From NCBI RefSeq assembly GCF_014195325.1, contig NZ_JACIBK010000001.1, positions 744,001-808,000 of the forward strand: a DNA stretch of 64,000 bases, given 5' to 3'. The notes under the pieces are model-generated. The model was not told the origin of the DNA. It made no database searches and was given only the letters and a program-made list of their open reading frames with translations. This stretch comes from Rhizobium sp. BK650 (GTDB lineage Bacteria > Pseudomonadota > Alphaproteobacteria > Rhizobiales > Rhizobiaceae). The first letter of the stretch is position 1. Every line of letters begins with the position of its first letter. The translations under genes and the position numbers were made by a program. This document shows, piece after piece, positions 51,870 through 60,227 of this stretch.

Positions 51870-51882
51870 GTGTATTATGCAC
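51870..51882. promoter_or_regulatory. MarR operator 1
   Basis: GTGTATTATGCAC, half-sites GTGTA/TGCAC with a 3-base centre. It is placed 15-27 bases upstream of the monooxygenase start and 19-31 upstream of the MarR start, in reach of both promoters. Confidence 0.75.
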
Positions 51883-51900
51883 GTATATCAGGAGCGAAGC

Positions 51901-52377
51901 ATGCCGTCAACAAATTACGTGCAAAATACACGCATTAACGAGCAGCTGCGGGAGTTGCATTCCGCTCTGATCGATATCGTTTCGATGATGAACCGGCCGC
52001 AGCGCGATGAAATGCTGATCCGCGAGGCAGGAATTCCGCTGGACAGGGCTTTATTTCCACTGCTCGTCGGCATCGAGCGGCGTGGCCCGATAGGCATTGT
52101 CGACCTTGCCGACCGCATCGGCCGCGACCACACGACAGTCAGCCGTCAGGTCGCCAAGCTTGAGAGCCTGGGTCTCGTGGCGCGGCAGGACAGCAAGGCG
52201 GACAGGCGGGTGAAGCAGGCGGTCATAACGCCCGAGGGCAAGGCTATGACGGATCTCGTGGACCGGGCCCGCGAGCGGATGGGAAAGGCAATTTTTCAAT
52301 CCTGGGCGCCTGACGAGATCGACGATCTCGTCAGGCTCATGCGAAAATTCGCAGATGCGGCAGGTGGAGATTTCTGA
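51901..52377 (+). CDS. MarR-family transcriptional regulator
   Basis: 158 residues, a winged helix with AGIPLDRALFPLLVGIERRGPIGIVDLADRIGRD, HTTVSRQVAKLESLGLV (recognition helix) and the wing DSKADRRVKQAVIT. MarR proteins respond to phenolic compounds, which fits its partner. ATG at 51901 has GGAG 8 bases upstream; earlier ATGs belong to the leader. A second copy of the operator lies 19 bases inside the coding region, which suggests repression by looping or roadblock. Confidence 0.92.
   Translation: MPSTNYVQNTRINEQLRELHSALIDIVSMMNRPQRDEMLIREAGIPLDRALFPLLVGIERRGPIGIVDLADRIGRDHTTVSRQVAKLESLGLVARQDSKADRRVKQAVITPEGKAMTDLVDRARERMGKAIFQSWAPDEIDDLVRLMRKFADAAGGDF
51919..51931. promoter_or_regulatory. 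MarR operator 2, inside the marR gene
   Basis: GTGCAAAATACAC, the inverted equivalent of operator 1 with one base different (GTGTATTTTGCAC on the minus strand). Its centre is 49 bases from that of operator 1. Confidence 0.65.
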
Positions 52378-52414
52378 GCCGCTATCGTCGGCTCAGAAAT
52401 GAAGCTTTGCCCTG

Positions 52415-53905
52415 TCAGGACTGCGCCCGGCTCGCGGACGTTGCCGAGATCGCTGACAGCGTTTGCGCGTCGCGGCCGTAGATATCGTCGAAATAGTGGA
52501 TGACGCCGTCATCCGTTGGCCAGGCGGTGAAATAGGAAACGTACACGGGAACCTCTTCGGGAACCGGCATGTCCTGCTTGCCGCCGGCAGCGATCTGCTG
52601 GTCGACGAACTCGACGGAGGTCTTCAGGACCGCGGCAGCCATCGCCTTCGGGTTTTCCAGGCGCACGCAGCCATGGCTGAACATGCGGTCCTGCGAGGCG
52701 AATTTGCCGCGCGCCGGCGTGTCATGCATGTAGATATCGTGGGGGTTAGGGAAGAGGATCTTCAGCTGCCCGAGCGCATTATCAGGACCCGGAGGCTGGA
52801 CGACGCCGATGTTTTCGAGCGGCTGCGACCAGTCGACCTTGGCCGACGGCATCGGCTTGCCCTTGACCGAGACCTTGTAGCCCTCCTTATCCAGATAGGC
52901 GGGGTCGTGCTTCAGATGCGGCAGCATCTCGTTGCGGATGATCGATTGCGGCACGCCCCAGTCGGGGTTGAATTCGACCGTCTTGATCGAGGCGTCGAAG
53001 AAATTCGTCTGATGGTCCTGCTGGCCGATCACGGCCTTCATCGACAGCGTCAGCGTGCCGTTTTCATAATAGTAGGCCATGTAGGCCGGCTGGTTGATGA
53101 AGACGTAGCGCTCCGGGAATTCCTGCGGCAGCCAGCGCATCTCCTCCATCGCCACGATCACCTTGTTGATATTGGCGGCAGTATCGCCGCCCTGGCCTGA
53201 TGTGCGGAGATAGTGCAGTTCGGCCGCAAGCTGGGCGAATTTCGGATTGCTCGGCAGCAGGCGGTCGAAGACCACCATCAGGTCAGGCGTGGCCGACAGT
53301 TGGGCAATCGTGGCCTTCAGATCGACCGGCTTGCGCTTGAAATCATAATAATTGGACAGCTTGTTGGGATCGATCCGGCCGCGGAAATTATCCTGCAGGA
53401 ACATCAGCATCTTGGCTGAGAGGGAGGCCTCGAACTCGGCCAGCGCCTTGGCGCGGTCGCCTCCCTGAGGAGGGGCAACGGCATAATCGCCGGCATTCAA
53501 TCCCCAATCGTCGGCCTGCTTCAGGAGGTCGAGGGCCTGTGCGGCCTTCGGAGTCGGCCCCTTGCCATCGACCCAAATGAGCTTTGCCTTCGGCTGGGCG
53601 TAATAGGCCTCCACCGCCTCCGCGATGTCATTGTTCATCGAGATCTGGAGGCTGTCCATCTCGTTCAGCACTTTGGCCTGATTGCCACTGGCTGAATCAA
53701 AGAGTGCCGATAGCGACGTGCCCGTATCCTGCCGGACGATATGGACGGGGCGACGGGCGGGAACCGTGTAGCCGGGCTTCGGGCTTGCCTGAGTGTCGGG
53801 CGGGGCCGCCGGCAAAGGCTCGGCGCGCACGGCAATTGCACCCCCCGAGAGCACCAGAAGACCGGCGAGCGGTGCAATCCAGCGGGAAGATGTTCTAGGC
53901 GGCAT
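52415..53905 (-). CDS. L,D-transpeptidase, YcbB/LdtD type
   Basis: About 496 residues. Short signal/anchor (SRWIAPLAGLLVLSGGAIAV), then the YcbB scaffold region, a peptidoglycan-binding-like helical block and the catalytic domain with SHGCVRLENPKAMAAAVL near 433-450 carrying the cysteine nucleophile. It forms 3-3 cross-links in the peptidoglycan, common in Rhizobiaceae. Start at 53905 has GAGGAC about 9 bases upstream; an in-frame ATG at 53953 would add a basic N-terminal 16 residues. Convergent with the MarR gene. Confidence 0.9.
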   Translation of the reverse strand: MPPRTSSRWIAPLAGLLVLSGGAIAVRAEPLPAAPPDTQASPKPGYTVPARRPVHIVRQDTGTSLSALFDSASGNQAKVLNEMDSLQISMNNDIAEAVEAYYAQPKAKLIWVDGKGPTPKAAQALDLLKQADDWGLNAGDYAVAPPQGGDRAKALAEFEASLSAKMLMFLQDNFRGRIDPNKLSNYYDFKRKPVDLKATIAQLSATPDLMVVFDRLLPSNPKFAQLAAELHYLRTSGQGGDTAANINKVIVAMEEMRWLPQEFPERYVFINQPAYMAYYYENGTLTLSMKAVIGQQDHQTNFFDASIKTVEFNPDWGVPQSIIRNEMLPHLKHDPAYLDKEGYKVSVKGKPMPSAKVDWSQPLENIGVVQPPGPDNALGQLKILFPNPHDIYMHDTPARGKFASQDRMFSHGCVRLENPKAMAAAVLKTSVEFVDQQIAAGGKQDMPVPEEVPVYVSYFTAWPTDDGVIHYFDDIYGRDAQTLSAISATSASRAQS

Positions 53906-54071
53906 TCTGATGTCCTCGAAACTCGATAAAATACTGTCGCGGCGCTTATTCATTCCGTGCGGATGAAGCCCGACTTGAACGCCAACAATCGGGCAGAAGA
54001 TGGGCATTGCTTGCGTCTGGCAAGCCCACATAAGCCAGAAGTTGTTGGAACGAAATCACTTTTTCGACAGA

Positions 54072-54980
54072 TCAGCCGTGATCCGCCGACAGGTCTGCGG
54101 GCGACGCCTTGCGCAGCCTCTGCGACAGAAAATCGATGCAGAGCCGCACCTTGGCGGCGGCAAGGCGGCTGTGAGGGAAGACGGCATGGATCGGGGCGGC
54201 GGCGAGCTTCGCCTCCGGCAGGACGATCTCCAGCGCACCGCTGTCGATATCGTCCTTGACGTCCCAGATCGACTTCAGCACGAGCCCGGCGCCTGAAAGC
54301 GCCCAGCGATGGGCGAGCTCGCCATTGTTGGTGGTCAGCCTGGCGGTGACATTGGCGCTGCGCCCATCCGCAAAGGTCCAGTGCGTACTGGGCGGCTCGC
54401 CGAAAGCGATGACCTCGTGGGCGGGCAGATCGTCGATCGTTTCGGGACGGCTGCGGCGGTCGAGATAGGCAGGCGACGCGCAGATGACACGACGGTTCGG
54501 CGCGATCTGCCGGGCGATCAGGCTGGAGTCGGACAGCGCGCCAAAACGAATTGCGAGATCGTAGCCCCCCTCGACGATATTCACCAGGCCGTCCTCGGTA
54601 TCGAGATGGATAGTGAGATCGGGATGGGCCTCTCGGAATTCATGCAGGAGCGGCGCCAGCCAGCGGCGGCTAAAGGCATAGGTGGCGGTGACTTTCAGAA
54701 GGCCGCTTGCCGTATCCCTGCCGCTCGTCGCCTCGGTTTCGGCATCGTCGATCTCGGTCAGGATTTTGGAGCAGCGTTCGTAGAAGCGCGCGCCTTCCTC
54801 GGTGAGTGACAGCGATCGGGTCGTTCTGTTGACGAGGCGCACGCCCAACCTATCCTCCAGACGCGACAGCTTGCGGCTGACGACGGTCAGCGAGAAGTTG
54901 AGATCGCGGGCTGCACCCGAGAGGCTGCCGGCCTGCACCACGCGCACGAAAACGAGCATGTCGAGGAAGTTATCGCTCAT
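54072..54980 (-). CDS. LysR-family transcriptional regulator
   Basis: 302 residues. HTH at 1-65 (FLDMLVFVRVVQAGSLSGAARDLNFS, and VVSRKLSRLEDRLGVRLVNRTT), followed by the substrate-binding-like domain (ATYAFSRRWLAPLLHEFREAHPDL). Divergent from the SDR/VOC operon, with a LysR-type inverted repeat just before its own start. Confidence 0.92.
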   Translation of the reverse strand: MSDNFLDMLVFVRVVQAGSLSGAARDLNFSLTVVSRKLSRLEDRLGVRLVNRTTRSLSLTEEGARFYERCSKILTEIDDAETEATSGRDTASGLLKVTATYAFSRRWLAPLLHEFREAHPDLTIHLDTEDGLVNIVEGGYDLAIRFGALSDSSLIARQIAPNRRVICASPAYLDRRSRPETIDDLPAHEVIAFGEPPSTHWTFADGRSANVTARLTTNNGELAHRWALSGAGLVLKSIWDVKDDIDSGALEIVLPEAKLAAAPIHAVFPHSRLAAAKVRLCIDFLSQRLRKASPADLSADHG

Positions 54981-54982
54981 TT

Positions 54983-55001
54983 TCTTGCTGATATCGCAAG
55001 A
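54983..55001. promoter_or_regulatory. Candidate LysR-binding site
   Basis: TCTTGC and GCAAGA form a 6-bp inverted repeat around a 7-base centre, a T-N11-A pattern typical of LysR boxes. It lies right upstream of the LysR start and about 100 bases from the SDR start. Confidence 0.6.
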
Positions 55002-55097
55002 GACTATCTACGACAATATCCATTCCTGCAAGAGCCCTGTCACGCTAACTTCCAGCCACCGAAACAAGGCGGGATCGCCGCACACCGGAGAGAAAAA

Positions 55098-55823
55098 ATG
55101 ACTTCGACCATGAAATCTTTGGGCAAACAGCGCATTCTCGTCGTCGGCGGTAGCTCGGGCATCGGCCTCGCCGTTGCGCAACTCGCGGCAGCTGCCGGTG
55201 CCGAGGTGACGATCGCTTCGCGCTCGGCGGACAAGCTTGCCGAGGCTGCAAAGTCGATCGAAGGCAAGATCGAGACGGCAGTGCTCGATACCGGCGATAA
55301 CAGCAGTATCGAAGCTTTCTTCGCTTCGCATCAGGCCTGGGATCATGTCGTCGTCTCCGCCGCTCAGACGCCGAGCGGGCCAGTGCGCAAGCTCTCGCTC
55401 GATGATGCTGCGCGGGCCATGGACAGCAAGTTCTGGGGTGCTTACCGGGTTGCACGGGCGGCGCGGTTTGCCGAGCGCGGCACGCTGACCTTCATTTCCG
55501 GTTTCCTCAGCGAACGTCCGTCAGCGTCTTCCGTCTTGCAGGGCGCCATCAATGCCGCACTGGAATCCCTGGCCCGTGGCCTGGCGCTGGAATTGTCACC
55601 GGTCAGGGTCAACGCGGTTTCGCCCGGTCTGATCGACACGCCGCTCTGGTCGAAGATGGATGAGGGCAACCGTAACGCCATGTTCGAGCGCGTCGCGGGC
55701 TCGCTCCCGGCAAAGACTGTCGGGCAGGCCTCCGATATCGCCAATGCCGTGCTCTTCCTCATGACAACGCCCTTTGCCACCGGCTCCACGGTGCGCGTCG
55801 ATGGCGGCGGGGCGATCGGGTGA
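55098..55823 (+). CDS. SDR-family oxidoreductase
   Basis: 241 residues with an N-terminal ILVVGGSSGIGLAVAQLAA nucleotide loop. The catalytic tetrad is atypical: the canonical YxxxK is replaced by a stretch around SASSVLQGAINAALE in which the Tyr is missing, so catalysis may be lost or different. Ends with VDGGGAIG. It is divergent from the LysR regulator and four bases upstream of a VOC gene, forming a small operon. Confidence 0.85.
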   Translation: MTSTMKSLGKQRILVVGGSSGIGLAVAQLAAAAGAEVTIASRSADKLAEAAKSIEGKIETAVLDTGDNSSIEAFFASHQAWDHVVVSAAQTPSGPVRKLSLDDAARAMDSKFWGAYRVARAARFAERGTLTFISGFLSERPSASSVLQGAINAALESLARGLALELSPVRVNAVSPGLIDTPLWSKMDEGNRNAMFERVAGSLPAKTVGQASDIANAVLFLMTTPFATGSTVRVDGGGAIG

Positions 55824-55827
55824 TGCC

Positions 55828-56202
55828 ATGCAGCTCGATCATGTGACTTTGCGCACGGCGGATCTGGAAGGGACGCGACAGTTCCTCCAGGACCTGCTGG
55901 GCCTGACGGTCGGCTACCGTCCGGATTTCGGCTTTGCCGGCTATTGGCTCTACGGTGACGGGCAACCTGTCGTGCATCTCATTCCGGGCGGGGGCAAGGC
56001 CGTCGGCCGGGATGAGGAGGTGATCGACCATATCGGCTTCCGGCTGGAAGGCTATGATGGCTTTCGGGCTCGGCTCGACGGTGACGGGATTGTCTATTCC
56101 ACCATGGATCTTGTCGAGCTTGGCGAGCGGCGCCTGTTCGTGCGCACGCCGGGCGGCATCCTGCTGGAACTCGTTTTTCGGGAAGGGGGGATGTCCGATT
56201 GA
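55828..56202 (+). CDS. VOC-family (glyoxalase-like) protein
   Basis: 124 residues beginning MQLDHVTLRTADLEGTRQFL and ending FVRTPGGILLELVF. The metal-ligand positions H (LDHVTL), H (PVVHLIP), H (HIGFRL) and E (LLELVF) are all present, so this one could be a metal-binding glyoxalase. The ATG at 55828 follows the SDR stop by four bases, so they are co-transcribed under the LysR regulator. Confidence 0.86.
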   Translation: MQLDHVTLRTADLEGTRQFLQDLLGLTVGYRPDFGFAGYWLYGDGQPVVHLIPGGGKAVGRDEEVIDHIGFRLEGYDGFRARLDGDGIVYSTMDLVELGERRLFVRTPGGILLELVFREGGMSD

Positions 56203-56294
56203 ATAGCCCGGAACCCGTCGAGGACAATGCGGTCACGAGGCCATTGAAAACCCCGTGACTTGTCGCGTTTTTTCTCCTCCAGCGGGCAACACGG

Positions 56295-56948
56295 TTACTG
56301 CCAATTCCGCCGGCGTTCGAGTTCGGCCTCGGACGGTTGATCGGTCACGAACGAGCCTGTTGGCACTTCGCCGTTCCGCTCGTAGGTTGCGACAATGACG
56401 CCCTTGCTCGACACCAGCGATCTCTTGAGCTTGAGCGCGCCCGGCACCGCGCCACCGTCGGCAAACAGCCGTTTGCCCTTGCCGAGGAGCAGCGGAAAGG
56501 TCAGCACGGTCATTTCATCGATCAGCTCATTGGCAAGCAGGGTCTGGATGAGATTGCCGGAGCCCTGGATCAGCAGATCCGGCCCGTCTTCCTGTTTGAT
56601 TTTTCTGAGGCTTGCGACAATGTCGGCGCCGAGCGCCTGCGAATTCTGCCAGGAGAGCGAGTCCGGCCTGTGCGTCGCCACATATTTCGTTGCGGGATTG
56701 AACGCCTTGGCGATGTCATCGTCTTGATAAGGCCAGTAGGCGGCGAAAATGTCGTAGGTCTTGCGGCCGAGCAGCAGGGCGAACGGCTTTTCGAAGAGTT
56801 CGGCGATCACGGCTCCTGCTGCCTCGTCAAAGTAGTGGAATACCCAGCCGCCGTACTTGAAACCATTGACGGGGTCCTCGTGAGGACCGCCAGGAGCCTG
56901 CATCACGCCATCGAGGCTGACGAATGTGGAAGCGATGATCTTTCTCAT
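56295..56948 (-). CDS. Dihydrofolate reductase-family (RibD C-terminal-like) protein
   Basis: 217 residues. Starts RKIIASTFVSLDGVMQAPGG, contains FALLLGRKTYDIFAAYWPYQ and LLIQGSGNLIQTLLANELIDEM, matching the YyaP/YwjB-type reductases. It is a paralogue of the reductase at 32.3 kb and has a similar length. Role unknown. Confidence 0.88.
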   Translation of the reverse strand: MRKIIASTFVSLDGVMQAPGGPHEDPVNGFKYGGWVFHYFDEAAGAVIAELFEKPFALLLGRKTYDIFAAYWPYQDDDIAKAFNPATKYVATHRPDSLSWQNSQALGADIVASLRKIKQEDGPDLLIQGSGNLIQTLLANELIDEMTVLTFPLLLGKGKRLFADGGAVPGALKLKRSLVSSKGVIVATYERNGEVPTGSFVTDQPSEAELERRRNWQ

Positions 56949-57114
56949 GGATGTTTCTCCTCTTGGCGATCCGCGCCGTCAGAGCCGGATCTCGGCCTTA
57001 GGACGAAACATGCGGCGGTATGCCGACAAATCCTGCAGAAATTTATGGGAGACTTGCCCGCCCACACATGCGAATTTCGACTGAAGAGCAGGGGACGCGA
57101 GGGTGAGGTTGAAC

Positions 57115-57873
57115 ATGCCTGATGTGACACGACATCTCATCGATAGGGGTGACGGGGCGCGTGTAGAGCTTTTTCAGGCCCGGCCCGAGAGCGAAAGGCC
57201 TGCAGGCGCAATCCTCTTCGTCCACGGCAATCAGGGCGGTCGTCTCACCGGCGCGAGAGAGACTGTCGATACGGGTGCCCTAGTTCGATTCTGCTCCGGT
57301 TTGAATATCATCGCGGCGGCAGTCTCGCAGCCGGGCTTTGGCGCTTCTGACGGACCTGCGGATTTCTGCGGTCCAAACACCCAGCGGGCAATCATCGCAG
57401 CGCTCTCGTTCCTGGGGGAGCAACCTTGCGTCGATGCCGGCCGCATCGTTCTCTACGGTAACAGCCGGGGAGCGGTCGCCTCGGCCATGGTCGCCACACA
57501 GGTTTCCGATCTCAGGGCCGTCATCCTGCGCAGCGGCGTCTATGATCTCAGGGCTGCCTATGAGACCAGCTCGAAAGGTTTGCGGTGGACGATCGAGCAG
57601 GAGGCGGGCCTCACGAGCGAAGCCTTTCTCGCCCGCTCCGCCCTGCATCACGCGCAGAAAATCCGGGCCGAAACCGTGCTGCTGCACGGGAGGCTCGACG
57701 AGCGCGCTCCCCTTGCCCAGGCCGAACGGTTCTCGGACGCGCTATCAGATGCCGGTGTGCCGGTGACGCTCCATGTGTTCGAATGCGGGCACGATATTCC
57801 TCGGGAATTTGTGCAGACGGCGCAGCGCTCCTTTCTGCAGAGGGTATTCAATCCGGTTGTGACCTATCATTAG
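57115..57873 (+). CDS. Alpha/beta hydrolase (dienelactone hydrolase-like)
   Basis: 252 residues. Catalytic triad: nucleophile in YGNSRGAVAS near 118-127, acid in LHGRLDERAPL near 200, His in FECGHDIPREF near 229. The oxyanion block FVHGNQGGRL precedes. Similar to the peptidase S9/dienelactone group. ATG at 57115 with GGTGAGG 7 bases upstream is chosen. A TetR gene converges from the right. Substrate unknown. Confidence 0.85.
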   Translation: MPDVTRHLIDRGDGARVELFQARPESERPAGAILFVHGNQGGRLTGARETVDTGALVRFCSGLNIIAAAVSQPGFGASDGPADFCGPNTQRAIIAALSFLGEQPCVDAGRIVLYGNSRGAVASAMVATQVSDLRAVILRSGVYDLRAAYETSSKGLRWTIEQEAGLTSEAFLARSALHHAQKIRAETVLLHGRLDERAPLAQAERFSDALSDAGVPVTLHVFECGHDIPREFVQTAQRSFLQRVFNPVVTYH

Positions 57874-57894
57874 GCGGGCGAGCGGCCGCACCTG

Positions 57895-58521
57895 TCAGCT
57901 GAGACTGCGGAGGTAGGCGCAGAACATGTCCGCCATCGCCTCCGCGAAGGTCGAGATCTCGTCTTCGTCATGCGCGGCCTCGGAAAATTCCTTTCCGACC
58001 GTGCTCATCGTCGTCATGATCAGGTCTCCGGCCATGGCGCGGGTCGCATCGGAGGCATCGGGCAGCGCTTGCCGCATGAACTGCTCGATAATGGCATCGG
58101 CGGCGCCCCGTGCCTCCTGCGCTTCCGGGGCGTCGCGATAGAGGGGAGCCGCATCGTTCAGCGCGACGCGGACAGCTGCTTCCTCGCATTCGGAGCGGAT
58201 GAAGGCGTGAACGAGGGAGCGCAGCCGGTCGAGTGGCGGGCGGCCCCCGTCACAAAGGACTTCGCCCAGCAGATTCGATGTCTGCCGCCATTCGTCGCTC
58301 TGCAGCCGAAACAGAATGGCAGCCTTGTTGGGGAAATATTGATAGAGCGAGCCGACGCTGACGCCGGCTCTTTCGGCCACGCGAGCGGTCGTAAAACGCT
58401 GCGCCCCTTCCTGCGCCAAAACCTGAACAGCGGCTTGCAGAATGGCGTTTACGAGCTCGTTCGAGCGCGCTTGTCTCGGCGACTTTCTTGAAGAAATTCC
58501 ATGGCTTGGGCGATCGACCAT
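57895..58521 (-). CDS. TetR-family transcriptional regulator
   Basis: 208 residues. HTH region LVNAILQAAVQVLAQEGAQRF with recognition part AGVSVGSLYQYFPNKAAILFRL. A longer C-terminal ligand domain follows. Start ATG at 58521; a TTG 15 bases upstream is in frame. It is divergent from the O-methyltransferase gene at 58.6 kb, whose 5' region holds a 9-bp inverted repeat that is a possible operator. Confidence 0.9.
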   Translation of the reverse strand: MVDRPSHGISSRKSPRQARSNELVNAILQAAVQVLAQEGAQRFTTARVAERAGVSVGSLYQYFPNKAAILFRLQSDEWRQTSNLLGEVLCDGGRPPLDRLRSLVHAFIRSECEEAAVRVALNDAAPLYRDAPEAQEARGAADAIIEQFMRQALPDASDATRAMAGDLIMTTMSTVGKEFSEAAHDEDEISTFAEAMADMFCAYLRSLS

Positions 58522-58572
58522 ACCGGCGTTCCGCAAATGCGATTAGCGAATGCGACGGATTATTCGTATTTT

Positions 58573-58599
58573 CATTTCGAAAGCAAGCCATTCGAAATG
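58573..58599. promoter_or_regulatory. Inverted repeat before the O-methyltransferase gene
   Basis: CATTTCGAA and TTCGAAATG, perfect 9-bp arms around a 9-base centre. It is 14 bases upstream of the methyltransferase start and 52 from the TetR start, so it could be the TetR operator. Confidence 0.7.
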
Positions 58600-58612
58600 A
58601 AGGATTTTTCTG

Positions 58613-59269
58613 ATGAATACTCTCGCAAGCGCACCCCTCGGGCCGCTTCTCGATCAGCTGTTTGCCGAGGCCGACAAGGCGACCAGCCCGGTCATGGCCG
58701 GGCTCTCCCGCGACGAGCGGGAACGGCTCATGTACAGCAAGACCGAATATCTCGATTTCTACGGACGCCTGAAGGATCTGTGGCTGCCCGTTTCGCGCCA
58801 GACAGGAGAGCTGCTCTACATGCTGGCGCGCAGCACCAATGCCAGGACGATCGTGGAATTCGGCACGTCCTTCGGCATCTCGACGCTCTATCTTGCCGCT
58901 GCCATCAGCGACAATGGCGGCGGGCGGTTGATCAGCAGCGAATTCGAAGTGTCGAAAGTTGCGCGGGCTCGCCAGAATCTGGTCGAAGCTGGCCTTGCCG
59001 ACTTCGTCGAGATCCGCGAAGGCGATGCGCTCCAGACGTTAAGCACCGATCTTCCTGACAGTATCGACCTGCTTCTGCTTGACGGGGCGAAGTCGCTTTA
59101 TCCCGAGGTGCTGGCGCTGGTCGAAAGCCGGCTTCGGCCTGGGGCGCTCGTCATTGCCGACGATGCCGATGACTCCCCCCAATATCTCGACCACGTTCGT
59201 TCGCCCGCCGGCGGATACATGTCCACGCCCTTTGCTGATGACATCGAGCTGTCGATGCGCGTGGCCTGA
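58613..59269 (+). CDS. O-methyltransferase (SAM-dependent, catechol-type fold)
   Basis: 218 residues. SAM motif IVEFGTSFGISTLYLAAAI near 79-97, then LISSEFEVSKVARARQNL, and LLLLDGAKSLYPEVLALV in place of the usual catalytic/metal block DAdK. The Asp of LLLDGAK is retained. It resembles bacterial O-methyltransferases such as those acting on phenolics. The ATG at 58613 follows AAGGA at about 10 bases. Divergent from a TetR gene. Confidence 0.87.
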   Translation: MNTLASAPLGPLLDQLFAEADKATSPVMAGLSRDERERLMYSKTEYLDFYGRLKDLWLPVSRQTGELLYMLARSTNARTIVEFGTSFGISTLYLAAAISDNGGGRLISSEFEVSKVARARQNLVEAGLADFVEIREGDALQTLSTDLPDSIDLLLLDGAKSLYPEVLALVESRLRPGALVIADDADDSPQYLDHVRSPAGGYMSTPFADDIELSMRVA

Positions 59270-59346
59270 CTTCGACTGCTTCCGCACAACGCCCTAACAT
59301 CAACAGGGGCTGCCCGATGGGCAGCCTGGCAATGGAGATCGCAGCA

Positions 59347-60213
59347 ATGCATATATTCGTAACGGGTGCGACCGGCTGGGTCGGCACCGCCATCGTCGAG
59401 GAGCTGATCCGCGCCGGCCACAAGGTCAGCGGGCTGGTCCGCTCGATCGAAAAAGCAAAGGCGATTGCGGTCATCGGCGCAAAGCTCGTTCCGGGATCGC
59501 TCGATGACCTCGAGCTTCTCGCCGAGACCGCGTCCAAGGCCGATGCGGTGATCCACACCGCCTTCAACCATGACTTCTCGAAATTTCTCGACAATGCGGC
59601 GCAGGACGAGCGCGCGATCCATGCGCTCGGAAACGCGCTTTCGGGATCGGATCGTCCGCTCATCGTTACATCAGGCCTGCTGGGCTTTCCGCAAGGTGCC
59701 ACGGAAGCGGACCTGCCGAACCCGGCATCGCCTCGCAAATCGGAAGCCGCCGCCCGCGTCCTTGCCGGGCAGGGGATCCGTGCGGCGACGATGCGGCTTG
59801 CCCCGAGCGTGCATGGTATCGGCGATCACGGCTTCATCCCGATCCTGGCGCGCATCGCCCGCGAGACCGGCGTCTCCGCCTATCCTGACGATGGAGGTAA
59901 CTGCTGGTCGGGCGTGCACCGGCTGGATGCGGCCCGCCTCTACCGCTTGGCGTTGGAAAGCGGCGTCACAGAGGCCGCTTACCATGCTGTCGCCGATGAG
60001 GCTGTTCCGTTCCGGGAGATCGCCGAGGTGATCGGACGGCAGCTCGGCCTGCCGGTGGAGTCTCGCCCCCGTGAACATTTCGGCTGGTTTGCCACCATGG
60101 CGGCGACGAACATGGCGGCCTCCAGCGCCCATACGCGCTGGTTGCTTGGCTGGCAGCCGACCTGCCGAAGCCTGATCGACGATCTCGATCAGCCCGGCTA
60201 TTACGCACGGTAG
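59347..60213 (+). CDS. NAD(P)-dependent epimerase/extended SDR protein
   Basis: 288 residues with N-terminal MHIFVTGATGWVGTAIVEEL, the TGxxGxxG loop of extended SDRs. No clear YxxxK is present at the usual place: the region PASPRKSEAAARVL has K without the tyrosine, so catalysis is uncertain and it might be an atypical reductase of the NmrA/nucleoside-diphosphate-sugar group. Start at 59347 has GGAG upstream. It reads in the same direction as the O-methyltransferase. Confidence 0.8.
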   Translation: MHIFVTGATGWVGTAIVEELIRAGHKVSGLVRSIEKAKAIAVIGAKLVPGSLDDLELLAETASKADAVIHTAFNHDFSKFLDNAAQDERAIHALGNALSGSDRPLIVTSGLLGFPQGATEADLPNPASPRKSEAAARVLAGQGIRAATMRLAPSVHGIGDHGFIPILARIARETGVSAYPDDGGNCWSGVHRLDAARLYRLALESGVTEAAYHAVADEAVPFREIAEVIGRQLGLPVESRPREHFGWFATMAATNMAASSAHTRWLLGWQPTCRSLIDDLDQPGYYAR

Positions 60214-60227
60214 GCCGCCAGAAGCAT

